From contig CALMOO010000574.1 of NCBI GenBank assembly GCA_937871705.1, forward strand, positions 5,436 to 11,595: DNA of 6,160 bases, written 5' to 3'. Under the pieces are notes generated by a model. It searched no databases, had not been told where the DNA came from, and saw only the letters and a list, made by a program, of their open reading frames with translations. Positions 1 through 6,160 of the stretch are shown here, piece by piece (the stretch's first letter is position 1; every line of letters starts with the position of its first letter). The translations under genes were made by a program, and so were the position numbers. The DNA is from an uncultured Hymenobacter sp. Lineage in GTDB: Bacteria > Bacteroidota > Bacteroidia > Cytophagales > Hymenobacteraceae.

Positions 1-1155
1 GTAGCGGTTAAGGAAGCCATACGTGCCAGCCGCGAAGCTAGCCGGCCGCGACAAGTCATACACCAGCGTATCAGCACTCTGCGGCAGGGCCGAGGCAAAG
101 GCGCGGTAGTTGTAGAACACGGTAGCGGCCAAGCGCGGGTCGCGCTGCCCGCTGGCCGTGCCTTCCTGCAAAAACTCGGTTACTACCCAGGGCCGCACCT
201 CGCAGTCGGTAAAGCCCGTGTTGGCCGTGCCGCCATTTTGGGGCGGGCCGAAGAACTTGGCCCGCTGAAAGCCCTGCGAGGTGGTAGCGTCTACTCCCCC
301 CTGCCCGTCAGGGCCGCCAATGTTGTTGTTCGTGAACTGCACCTCAAAAATGCTCTCCGCGTTGTTCTTGGTCGTGTGGCGAAAATTATCAGTGTAGCTG
401 CCCAGCGAGTAGGTATTGGAGTTTATAACCAGGGCAAACTGCGCCTGCGCATCGGCCCAGCGCTTGTTCTGCATGTAGGCCTTGCCCAGCAGCGTGCGGG
501 CGGCGCCCAGTGTAGCGCGGCCCCGGTCGGAACCGGAGGGGTAGGAAACCGGCAGGTTGGGCGTGGTGCCCGTGCCAATGGCTGCTTGCAGGTCGCTGAT
601 TACCAGGGCCCATACGTCAGCTTCTTTGCCTTGGGCCGGGCGGTAGTCGAGGCTAGCCGGCTGCGTCGACAAGGGCACGTTGCCAAACAACGAAACCAGG
701 TTGAAGTAGCTCAGGGCCCGAATGAAGTATGCCTCGCCCAGAATGCGGTTCTTGAGCGCAGCATCCATCTGAATGGCCGGCACGTAGGCCAGCACCTGGT
801 TGCAGCGGTCGATGGTGCGGTAGCAGTCGCGGTAGACGTTGGCCGTGGCTTCGAAGTTGTAGTCGGTTTGCACGAAGTTGGTCATGTCGCGCAGCAGCGT
901 GTACGGGCTCTGGCTCCAGCCGTCGTCGGCGCGCCCATCGTAGGTAAAGGAGAGCCAGCGGCGATACATACCAATGCCTTGCAGGCCGGCGTAGCAGGCT
1001 GTGGATGCCCGCAGCGCGTCATCGCTCGTCTGCCAGAAGGTAGAGGTGGTAGCGAGGTTAGGATTGTTTTGGTCGAGCAGGTTTTTCTCGCAGCCAGTGG
1101 CCACCAGCAGGCTGGCCGCAGCCAGTGCGCGCAGCGTTTTAGAAGTAGCTTTCAT
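1..1155 (-). CDS. SusD/RagB-family outer-membrane glycan-binding lipoprotein, 3' end cut by window edge
   Basis: This is the surface lipoprotein that captures oligosaccharide and caps the partner SusC channel. The frame is open for 385 codons from the ATG at 1155 to the window edge; family members are usually about 450-600 residues, so the C-terminal part is missing. Residues 1-22 form a lipoprotein signal: basic start (MKATSK), hydrophobic stretch, then lipobox VATGC with the lipidated Cys at 22. The early FWQTSDDA segment is typical of mature SusD N-termini. Residues 140-162 (GEAYFIRALSYFNLV, then FGNVPL) are the most recognisable SusD signature. Residues 213-245 (RATLGAARTLLGKAYM, then WADAQAQFALVIN) match the TPR-like helical region, and NAESIFEVQF at 265-274 is another family hallmark. 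It starts 44 bp after the susC stop on the same strand with no visible terminator between, so the two are very probably one transcript. The ligand cannot be read from the sequence. Confidence 0.93.
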   Translation of the reverse strand, partial: MKATSKTLRALAAASLLVATGCEKNLLDQNNPNLATTSTFWQTSDDALRASTACYAGLQGIGMYRRWLSFTYDGRADDGWSQSPYTLLRDMTNFVQTDYNFEATANVYRDCYRTIDRCNQVLAYVPAIQMDAALKNRILGEAYFIRALSYFNLVSLFGNVPLSTQPASLDYRPAQGKEADVWALVISDLQAAIGTGTTPNLPVSYPSGSDRGRATLGAARTLLGKAYMQNKRWADAQAQFALVINSNTYSLGSYTDNFRHTTKNNAESIFEVQFTNNNIGGPDGQGGVDATTSQGFQRAKFFGPPQNGGTANTGFTDCEVRPWVVTEFLQEGTASGQRDPRLAATVFYNYRAFASALPQSADTLVYDLSRPASFAAGTYGFLNRY

Positions 1156-1199
1156 CACCAATAAGAAATAAACGTGGGAAAAATGACGACGCCCAGGCC

Positions 1200-4100
1200 C
1201 TAGAAGCCCAACTGGGCCCCTATCGTGAAGGTGCGCGGATTGGGATAGTTGCCCTCATCGACGCCCCGCGTCAGCAGCGAGCCGTCGAGGCCGCCAATGG
1301 TTTCGGGGTCATAGCCCGAGTACTTGGTGATGGTAAAGAGATTCTGCGACGTTACGTAGAGGCGCACGCTGCTGATAGCCTTGTTGTTGCCTAGCAGCGC
1401 CTTCGGAATGGTATAGCCTATTTGCAGGTTTTTCAGGCGCATGTACGAGCCGCTTTCCAAAAAGCGCGTGGTGTAGCCCAACGTGTTTGTGCCGCTAGCC
1501 AGCGCCAGGCGGGGGGTAGTAGTCGAGGGGTTGGTGGGCGTCCAAGGCGAGAGGCCCGCCTGGTAGTTGGTGGGGTCGTCGAAGCGCCCGAGCCAATACG
1601 CCCCGGAGTTGTACACATCGTTGCCCTGCACGCCCTGGAAGAAGACGGCCAGGTCGAAGCCACCGTAGCCGGCCGTCAGGTTCAAGCCGTATTGCAACTT
1701 GGGAAATACCCGACCAATGTGGACCCGGTCGTTGGCGTCGATTTTACCGTCGCCGTTCGCGTCGCGGTAGCGCACGTCGCCAGGCTGGGCCGTTGGCTGC
1801 GCGCTAGTAGCAATATTGTCGCCGGTCTGAAAAATACCGTCAGCCTGATAGAGGTAAAACGAGCCCACCTCGTAGCCGACTTCGGTGCGCGTCACGCCGC
1901 CGTTGGGACCGGCGTCGAAGAAGTTGGCCTGGGTGCCCGAGCTACCCAGTTCCAGCACTTTGTTGCTGATGGTGGTGAGGTTGGCCGTGGCCCCGTACGT
2001 CAGCTTACCCTTAGTGTCATTCCAGCCCACAAGTAGCTCAAAGCCTTTGTTTTGAATGCGGCCAATCTGCTGAAACGGGTCGCCACCGGCGTTGCCCAGA
2101 AATAGCGGAATCTGGGGGTTTACGTTCGCATTACGGGTTTCCGAGATGTAGTAATCGGCACTCAGCGACAAGCGGTTTTCCAGAAAGCCTAGGTCGAGGC
2201 CGTAGTTCTGGGTGCGGCGCTCTTCCCAGCCCACCGAGGGCGAGCCCAGCGCCGTCTGAATAGCTCCATTGGCAATAGCTCCCCCAAAGTTGTAGTTGAC
2301 ATTAGGGTTGATAAATGCTTGGTAGAGATAAGAACCGCCATAAGCCCCGTTGAGCTGGTCGTTGCCCAAAATGCCGTAAGAAGCACGCAGCTTTAAGTTA
2401 CTAATGGCCGTGATGCCCTCAAAAAACTTCTCCTTCGACACGCGCCAGCCCAGCGAGCCAGCCCCGAAATTACCGTATTTGCGGTCGGCCGAGAAGCGCG
2501 ACGAGCCGTCGCGGCGGTAGGCGCCTGTCACGAGGTAACGCCCGTCGTAGTCGTAGGTGAGCTGCCCAAAATACGAGCGCTTGGCCCAGAGGTAGGTTGA
2601 ACCCGTGCCCGGCAGGGGGGTAGCGCCGGCGTCGAGAGCCCAGTAGAAAGTAGGGCCGTTGCCGTAGCCTTGCGCGGCCCCTTGTGTAAATTCAAAATTG
2701 TCGCGCTGCTCAGAGTAGCCGCCCACTACCGTCAGGTTGTGCAGGCCGAAGCTGTGGTCGAAAGTCAGTGTGTTTTCAGCCAGCAGAAACGTTTCGTTAC
2801 CCTGGGCATCAGTGTAGCCCGAAACGGGCGTGATGTTGTTGGGCGCTAGCCCGCCCGCCTGCTGCTGCCGCTGGTCGTGGAAAGCCCGGTACTGGGTGCC
2901 CAGGTTGAGGCGGTAGCGCAGCGAGGGCGAGAAGGAAAACTCGCCGAAAACGTTGCCTTGCAGCTGGTTATTAGCGCCAATGTTATTAAGCAGCCGCTGC
3001 GCCCCAATCGGATTCGAGCCAAATGTGGGCCGGTTGTTTGAGTCGCCGTAGCCATAGCCGCCGGGGTTGGCCGGGTCATACACCGGCGTAATGGGCGTTA
3101 TGCGCAGCAAGTCAATGAAGGGTGTACCGTTGAGGCGCGTTTGGTTGGCGCGCGTCAAGGCCAGGTTTTCCCCAATTTTGAGCTTGCCCTTCGTGAAGCC
3201 TGAATTCACCCGTAGGTTGTAGCGCTCATACTTGGGCCCGATAACAGTTCCCGACTGGCTGAAGTAGTCACCTGAAATGAGGTAGTTAGAGTTGTTGCCG
3301 CCGCCCGAAAATCCCAGGTTATAATCCTGGATTACGCCGGTTTTAAAAAATTCCTTCTGCCAATCCGTATCTACTCCTGATGGGTTGGCAATGCCTGAAG
3401 GTACGCGCAGGCCGGCGTTGGTATAAGCTTGAGTAGCCAGCGCCGTGTACTCGGCCGCGTTGGCCAGGTCGTAGCGCTTGGCGATGTTCTGCACCCCCGC
3501 GTAGGCGTTGAAATTGATGTTGGTGGTGCCCGAGCGGCCTTTTTTGGTAGTTATAATGACTACCCCGTTGGCACCCGACACGCCATACGGCGCCAGCGCG
3601 GCGGCGTCTTTCAGCACCTGCACGCTCTCGACATCCTGTGGTGTAAAGTCGCGCAGGCCACCCGTCACCCACAGCCCATCAATAATGAAGAGCGGACCGG
3701 AGCCGTTGTTAATCGAGCCTACCCCCCGAATATTGATGTTGGGCGTCTGGCCCGGCGTACCGTTGGTAGTTACCTGCACGCCCGGCAGCCGGCCTTCTAT
3801 CGACTCAGAAAGGGTGGCTACCGGCGCACGGCGCACGTCGTTGCCTCCTACCGTCGCTACTGCGCCAGTCACATTTTGGCGCTCTTGCGTCAGGTAGCCT
3901 ACCACAACAGTTTCAGTAAGCTGCTGCGTATCAGGAGCCAGGCTAACGCTTATCGTAGTCTGGCCACTAATGGCTACCTCCTTGGTAACATAGCCGACCG
4001 AGGAAATAATGAGGGTTCCATCAGTGGGCGCGTCGACCGTGAAATTACCATTCGCGTCAGTAGTAGCACCTTGGGTGCTGTTTTTTACGCGTACTGTTAC

Positions 4101-4283
4101 GCCAGGCATGCCTTCGCCCTTTTCATCGGTTACGCGGCCGGTAACGCTAGCGGCGGGCCGCAGGCGGCTTGTCAGCAGAGAAACAGTTGCCGCAGCGGGG
4201 GCCGCCGTCGCTATAGATAGCGGCAGGCAGCAGGCCAGCACAGGCAGCAACAGCCGCCCAGAAGGGGGTAGTAGCTTGTTCAT
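1200..4283 (-). CDS. SusC/RagA-family TonB-dependent outer-membrane transporter
   Basis: This is a 1027-residue TonB-dependent channel that imports oligosaccharides delivered by SusD, powered by TonB-ExbBD. In order: signal peptide (about 1-27, MNKLLPPSGR then a hydrophobic run, likely cut near ATA-A); carboxypeptidase-regulatory-like beta-sandwich domain (about 47-115, VTGRVTDEKGEGMPGV to SVSLAP); TonB-box-like segment (about 123-130, TETVVVGY); plug (about 133-252) with NINIRGVGS, LFIIDGL and the SusC hallmark VQVLKDAAALAPYG then GANGVVIITTKKG; the rest is the beta-barrel, ending in Phe (GAQLGF) as outer-membrane barrels usually do. Residues 841-852 (DANGDGKIDAND) form an EF-hand/dockerin-like calcium loop often seen in SusC barrels. 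Length is normal for the family and there is no frameshift. The frame extends upstream to a GTG at 4355, but ATG 4283 is preferred because a proper signal peptide starts there and the GTG lies at the predicted transcription start. No Shine-Dalgarno is visible, as is common in Bacteroidota. The transported glycan is unknown. Confidence 0.95.
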   Translation of the reverse strand: MNKLLPPSGRLLLPVLACCLPLSIATAAPAAATVSLLTSRLRPAASVTGRVTDEKGEGMPGVTVRVKNSTQGATTDANGNFTVDAPTDGTLIISSVGYVTKEVAISGQTTISVSLAPDTQQLTETVVVGYLTQERQNVTGAVATVGGNDVRRAPVATLSESIEGRLPGVQVTTNGTPGQTPNINIRGVGSINNGSGPLFIIDGLWVTGGLRDFTPQDVESVQVLKDAAALAPYGVSGANGVVIITTKKGRSGTTNINFNAYAGVQNIAKRYDLANAAEYTALATQAYTNAGLRVPSGIANPSGVDTDWQKEFFKTGVIQDYNLGFSGGGNNSNYLISGDYFSQSGTVIGPKYERYNLRVNSGFTKGKLKIGENLALTRANQTRLNGTPFIDLLRITPITPVYDPANPGGYGYGDSNNRPTFGSNPIGAQRLLNNIGANNQLQGNVFGEFSFSPSLRYRLNLGTQYRAFHDQRQQQAGGLAPNNITPVSGYTDAQGNETFLLAENTLTFDHSFGLHNLTVVGGYSEQRDNFEFTQGAAQGYGNGPTFYWALDAGATPLPGTGSTYLWAKRSYFGQLTYDYDGRYLVTGAYRRDGSSRFSADRKYGNFGAGSLGWRVSKEKFFEGITAISNLKLRASYGILGNDQLNGAYGGSYLYQAFINPNVNYNFGGAIANGAIQTALGSPSVGWEERRTQNYGLDLGFLENRLSLSADYYISETRNANVNPQIPLFLGNAGGDPFQQIGRIQNKGFELLVGWNDTKGKLTYGATANLTTISNKVLELGSSGTQANFFDAGPNGGVTRTEVGYEVGSFYLYQADGIFQTGDNIATSAQPTAQPGDVRYRDANGDGKIDANDRVHIGRVFPKLQYGLNLTAGYGGFDLAVFFQGVQGNDVYNSGAYWLGRFDDPTNYQAGLSPWTPTNPSTTTPRLALASGTNTLGYTTRFLESGSYMRLKNLQIGYTIPKALLGNNKAISSVRLYVTSQNLFTITKYSGYDPETIGGLDGSLLTRGVDEGNYPNPRTFTIGAQLGF

Positions 4284-4341
4284 ACGGGTGGAATTGGGTG
4301 AAAATGAGAGCAAATTAAAGCGCAAAAAATCGGGTTTTTGC

Positions 4342-4353
4342 GCAAACGTTTGC
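4342..4353. promoter_or_regulatory. LacI-family-type operator, susC side
   Basis: The site is GCAAACGTTTGC, a perfect 12-bp palindrome with a central CG. It has the general form of LacI/GalR-family operators and closely resembles the core of the E. coli PurR box. It sits 58 bp ahead of the susC ATG and begins four bases after the candidate -7 box, so a bound protein would cover the expected transcription start; repression released by a sugar ligand is the simplest reading. An identical copy precedes the divergent GH43 gene. That a LacI-type protein binds here is inferred from operator form; no regulator gene is in the window. Confidence 0.75.
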
Positions 4354-4357
4354 ACTA

Positions 4358-4365
4358 CAAAGATG
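4358..4365 (-). promoter_or_regulatory. Candidate Bacteroidota -7 promoter box for susC-susD
   Basis: On the minus strand the sequence CATCTTTG differs from the Bacteroidota -7 consensus TAnnTTTG only at the first base. It would place the transcription start around 4350-4356 and give a leader of about 70 bases before the susC ATG. The expected -33 TTTG is not found at normal spacing; the nearest upstream TTTG (4395-4398) is 29 bp away, which is too far. The call therefore rests on the -7 match and its position against the palindrome. Confidence 0.4.
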
Positions 4366-4533
4366 AATGTTAAGTAGCGTAATTATCTTTATACCAAACG
4401 GAAGGAAACCAGGCACACACCTTATTGGCATTGGCGCAAGCAGTGCCTAAAGCAAGAAGTACGCTGCTATTCGTTGTTTGCACCGAGCAGCCGAAGTAGC
4501 TGGCATTTGGCTACATCTCGCCACAAAAGTAGT

Positions 4534-4549
4534 CTTATTTTACAATAAG
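4534..4549. repeat. Short AT-rich inverted repeat
   Basis: CTTATT and AATAAG face each other across a 4-base TTAC spacer, a perfect 6-bp stem near the middle of the divergent region. It could be a minor protein site or chance in AT-rich DNA. A second, wider pair (TTGGCT at 4507-4512 and AGCCAA at 4548-4553) partly overlaps it. No function can be assigned. Confidence 0.3.
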
Positions 4550-4575
4550 CCAACAAAATTGTGCTGGCGATTGAA

Positions 4576-4724
4576 AGACTTTTTAATTTGACTCCTTCCC
4601 ACCTCCCGAGGGGGGTAGTAACATCAGTTTTATGACTCTATGCACAATATTATCTCACCTGGCCATCATTCAGCTAGTATGGGATAAGAGCAAACGTTTG
4701 CGCCTACTTTACAAGACTTTTTAA
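4576..4724 (+). repeat. 11-bp direct repeat AGACTTTTTAA (4576-4586 and 4714-4724)
   Basis: Two exact copies of AGACTTTTTAA lie 138 bp apart in the same orientation, one between the operators and one 12 bp downstream of the GH43-side operator. They could be promoter-associated elements for the plus-strand gene, or chance similarity within T-rich DNA. Neither fits the usual -33/-7 boxes. Confidence 0.3.
4690..4701. promoter_or_regulatory. LacI-family-type operator, GH43 side
   Basis: This is a second exact copy of GCAAACGTTTGC, 164 bp ahead of the GH43 start codon. Read toward the gene each serves, both copies are followed by GC, giving an identical 14-mer in inverted orientation. The centres lie 348 bp apart. 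I could not find a convincing -33/-7 pair beside this copy, so its exact relation to the transcription start is open. If the start lies near it, as on the susC side, the hydrolase mRNA would have a leader of roughly 150-175 bases. Confidence 0.75.
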
Positions 4725-4769
4725 AACCTCTTACCTTGCTTCGCGGGTTACTACCACTTCCTGTTCCTA

Positions 4770-4793
4770 GCTGCTGCGCTTTGGCGCGGCAGC
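4770..4793 (+). promoter_or_regulatory. GC-rich hairpin in the GH43 leader
   Basis: GCTGCTGCGC (4770-4779) pairs with GCGCGGCAGC (4784-4793) across a TTTG loop: ten base pairs including one G-U wobble. It lies 72 bases ahead of the GH43 ATG, inside the probable 5' leader. It is not a canonical terminator, because the nearest T run (4807-4810, TTTT then CTTT) begins 13 bases after the stem. An 8-bp palindrome, CGCTAGCG (4799-4806), falls in that gap. A transcript-stabilising or attenuating role is possible but unproven. Confidence 0.5.
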
Positions 4794-4865
4794 ACGAGCG
4801 CTAGCGTTTTCTTTGCGTCGGCCAGTCTGCCCGGTACAGCCCCACTTCTTTTACTTTTCCCACCC

Positions 4866-5933
4866 ATGTTTTCTCGCCGCTATTTTCTTAAGGGCACCGC
4901 TACGGGCCTAGCTCTGCTCGCTATGCGCCCCCCTGCTACGGCTGCGGCCCGCACCTACACCAATCCGGTGGTGGCCCGCAATTTTCCCGACCCGGCAGTG
5001 CTGCGCCACAATGGGCGCTACTACGCCTTCGGCACTACTGGCCAGGGCCGCACTGCCGATGGGCGCGTTTTCAGCGTGCTGGCCTCGGATAACCTTGTCG
5101 ACTGGAAGCCGCTGGGCGGTGCGCTGCTGCCCCCGGCAGGTACCGAGAAGGCTGATTTCTGGGCACCGGAAGTAGTGCTGCACGAAGGTGTTTTCTATAT
5201 GTACTACTCGCGGGGCGGCGGAGCAATCGGGGCCAGCGTGGGGCACCAGCTGCAAGTGGCTACCAGTACCCGGCCCGAGGGGCCGTATACCGAGGTAGCT
5301 GCCCTACCCGTGCCTGATAGCCAGTTTACCATTGATGCGCACCCTTTGCAGGACACCGACGGGCAATGGTACCTCGTTTACGCACGCGATTTCACCGACA
5401 CGGCCGATGGCTACTACCCCGGCACCGGCCTGGTGGTAGACCGCCTGGCGAGCATGACGCAGCTGGCCGGCGAAAGCCGGACGGTGCTGCGGGCGCGGCA
5501 CAGTTGGACGCTCTTTGAAGCCAACCGCCTGATGCCGCTGTATGGCAACCGCACTTTTGCGCAGTGGCACACAATGGAGGGCCCGTTTGTGCGCCGCCAT
5601 GAAGGAAAATACTACTGTTTTTTCAGTGGTGCCAACTTTCTCACCGACCGCTACGGGGTCGACTACTGCACGGCCGACCATATAATGGGCCCCTACCTCG
5701 ACTCGGGCTCCGATGCCGGGGCGCGGGTGCTGCACTCGGTGCCGGGCCACGTGCGCGGCCCTGGCCACCATTCCCACACCATGGGCCCCGATGGCAAGAC
5801 GGAATACCTGGTGTACCACGCCTGGAACAAAGCCATGACCGAACGCTGCCTTTGCATCGACCCGCTGGCCTGGACGCCCCAGGGCCCACGCTGCCTGGGG
5901 CCTACCTTCACCCCGCAGCCGCTACCTCGGTAA
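4866..5933 (+). CDS. Tat-exported glycoside hydrolase family 43 enzyme (arabinosidase/xylosidase type)
   Basis: The product is a 355-residue inverting glycosidase with the five-bladed beta-propeller fold of GH43, whose known members mostly release arabinose or xylose from arabinan, arabinoxylan or their oligomers. The N-terminus SRRYFLKG (3-10) is a perfect twin-arginine motif, followed by a hydrophobic run and an ATAAA cleavage region near 24-28. There is no lipobox Cys, so a soluble periplasmic enzyme is expected. Catalytic residues assigned from family motifs are Asp42 (NFPDPAVLR, base), Asp157 (TIDAHPLQDTDG, pKa modulator) and Glu238 (MEGPFVRR, acid). WAPEV (99-103) with YMYYS, and GPGHH (298-302) with YLVYHAW (314-320), are further family hallmarks; His301 is the likely conserved propeller-centre His. 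The length fits a single catalytic domain without a carbohydrate-binding module. ATG 4866 begins directly with the Tat signal, which fixes the start. It is divergent from susC and shares its operator. The exact linkage and GH43 subfamily are not determined. Confidence 0.92.
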   Translation: MFSRRYFLKGTATGLALLAMRPPATAAARTYTNPVVARNFPDPAVLRHNGRYYAFGTTGQGRTADGRVFSVLASDNLVDWKPLGGALLPPAGTEKADFWAPEVVLHEGVFYMYYSRGGGAIGASVGHQLQVATSTRPEGPYTEVAALPVPDSQFTIDAHPLQDTDGQWYLVYARDFTDTADGYYPGTGLVVDRLASMTQLAGESRTVLRARHSWTLFEANRLMPLYGNRTFAQWHTMEGPFVRRHEGKYYCFFSGANFLTDRYGVDYCTADHIMGPYLDSGSDAGARVLHSVPGHVRGPGHHSHTMGPDGKTEYLVYHAWNKAMTERCLCIDPLAWTPQGPRCLGPTFTPQPLPR

Positions 5934-5970
5934 GCCAGTAAGTTGAACATCAAGCTTTAGTAATTTCAGA

Positions 5971-6160
5971 ATGCCTGATTCTTCGGTGCGCGTGCTGGCG
6001 CTTGTTCAATCTAGGCTAGGCTCGTCGCGGCTGCCGGGCAAGTCGCAGCTACCCCTACCCCTCTCCGCCGTCGGCGACACGCACACCATTCTGGGCCACG
6101 TGGTAAGCCGCACGCGGCGCGCGGCTTTGGTGAGCGAGGTAATGGTGGCTACTACCACCC
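5971..6160 (+). CDS. SpsF-type cytidylyltransferase family protein, 5' end only
   Basis: Only the first 63 codons are present and the frame runs off the window. The N-terminus VLALVQSRLGSSRLPGK (8-24) matches the nucleotide-binding signature of the CTP_transf_3 / SpsF group (usual form QARMGSSRLPGK), related to CMP-KDO and CMP-sialic acid synthetases. It is followed by ILGHVVSRTRRA and VMVATT (about 57-62), matching the helix and beta-strand that follow in this fold. Such proteins activate sugars or act in surface-glycan and spore-coat polysaccharide synthesis; the substrate cannot be told. The start is 37 bp after the GH43 stop with no terminator between, so co-transcription is possible, although a biosynthetic gene is an unexpected partner for a glycan-degrading locus. 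The segment between PGK and ILGHVV (25-41) is slightly longer than usual. Confidence 0.8.
   Translation, partial: MPDSSVRVLALVQSRLGSSRLPGKSQLPLPLSAVGDTHTILGHVVSRTRRAALVSEVMVATTT

Larger units (their letters stand above)
4284..4865. other. Divergent intergenic control region between susC and the GH43 gene
   Basis: This 582-bp stretch has no credible coding sequence on either strand and is clearly more AT-rich than the flanking genes, especially around 4380-4740. It must hold both divergent promoters. It contains two identical CG-centred palindromes (4342-4353 and 4690-4701), a possible -7 box for susC (4358-4365), a small AT-rich inverted repeat (4534-4549), an 11-bp direct repeat (4576-4586 and 4714-4724), and a GC-rich hairpin (4770-4793) in the leader of the hydrolase gene. 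I see no tRNA, no convincing riboswitch and no classical terminator. No regulator gene lies here, so whatever binds the palindromes is encoded elsewhere. Confidence 0.8.

Noticed and set aside
238..1164. A 308-codon plus-strand open frame opposite susD
   Set aside because: It is antisense to a clear SusD coding frame, its translation has no recognisable domain, and long opposite-strand frames are expected in GC-rich coding DNA.
2786..2795. GAAACGTTTC, a palindrome sharing the AAACGTTT core of the operators, inside susC
   Set aside because: It matches only the inner 8 bases of the operator, lies deep in coding sequence, and is explained by ordinary codons (Glu-Thr-Phe); probably chance.
3429..4220. 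A 263-codon plus-strand open frame opposite the susC plug region
   Set aside because: It is antisense to a strongly conserved SusC segment, and its translation is low-complexity and matches no family I recognise.
4230..4283. Cys-Cys in the SusC signal peptide (LACC) as a possible lipobox
   Set aside because: The residues before the first Cys (V-L-A) fit the lipobox poorly at -2, the hydrophobic stretch continues past it, and a normal signal-peptidase I site follows.
4770..4810. Hairpin plus T run as an intrinsic terminator upstream of the GH43 gene
   Set aside because: The T run starts 13 bases after the stem and is interrupted, so it lacks canonical terminator geometry; kept only as a leader hairpin.
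5304..5819. A 171-codon minus-strand open frame within the GH43 gene
   Set aside because: The plus strand here encodes the catalytic motifs of GH43; the minus frame is a shadow of it.
5943..5968. A separate promoter for the SpsF-like gene (TTG at 5943-5945, TAATTTCA at 5961-5968)
   Set aside because: The spacing is only 15 bp, the -7 match is incomplete, and the start codon would follow almost at once; too weak to annotate.

Overview
The window looks like chromosomal DNA from a GC-rich member of the Bacteroidota. A Hymenobacter-like Cytophagales genome is my best guess, from the general sequence style only; I ran no database search. The evidence for Bacteroidota is a SusD/SusC outer-membrane pair, no Shine-Dalgarno sequence ahead of the starts, and a possible Bacteroidota-type -7 promoter box (CATCTTTG, against TAnnTTTG).

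Layout: the minus strand carries a susC-like gene (4283 down to 1200) followed 44 bp later by a susD-like lipoprotein gene (1155 down to the window edge, 3' end missing). A non-coding divergent region of 582 bp (4284-4865) separates them from plus-strand genes: a family 43 glycoside hydrolase with a textbook twin-arginine signal (4866-5933), then 37 bp later the first 63 codons of an SpsF-type cytidylyltransferase (5971 to the window edge).

Reading: susC, susD and the GH43 enzyme form a small divergent polysaccharide utilisation locus. SusCD would bind and import an oligosaccharide across the outer membrane. The Tat-exported GH43 enzyme would trim arabinose- or xylose-containing side chains or oligomers in the periplasm. 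The substrate is inferred from the GH43 family only. The SpsF-like gene belongs to surface-glycan or nucleotide-sugar biosynthesis and may be unrelated, or simply co-transcribed.

The most interesting signal is regulatory. The same perfect 12-bp palindrome with a central CG, GCAAACGTTTGC, occurs once near each divergent gene (4342-4353 and 4690-4701). Read in the direction of the gene it faces, each copy is followed by GC, so the two sites are inverted copies of a 14-mer. This is the form of a LacI-family operator, and it predicts that one LacI-type regulator, not encoded here, controls both arms. The susC copy lies just downstream of the possible -7 box, over the expected transcription start. 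The GH43 leader also contains a strong 10-bp-stem hairpin (4770-4793).
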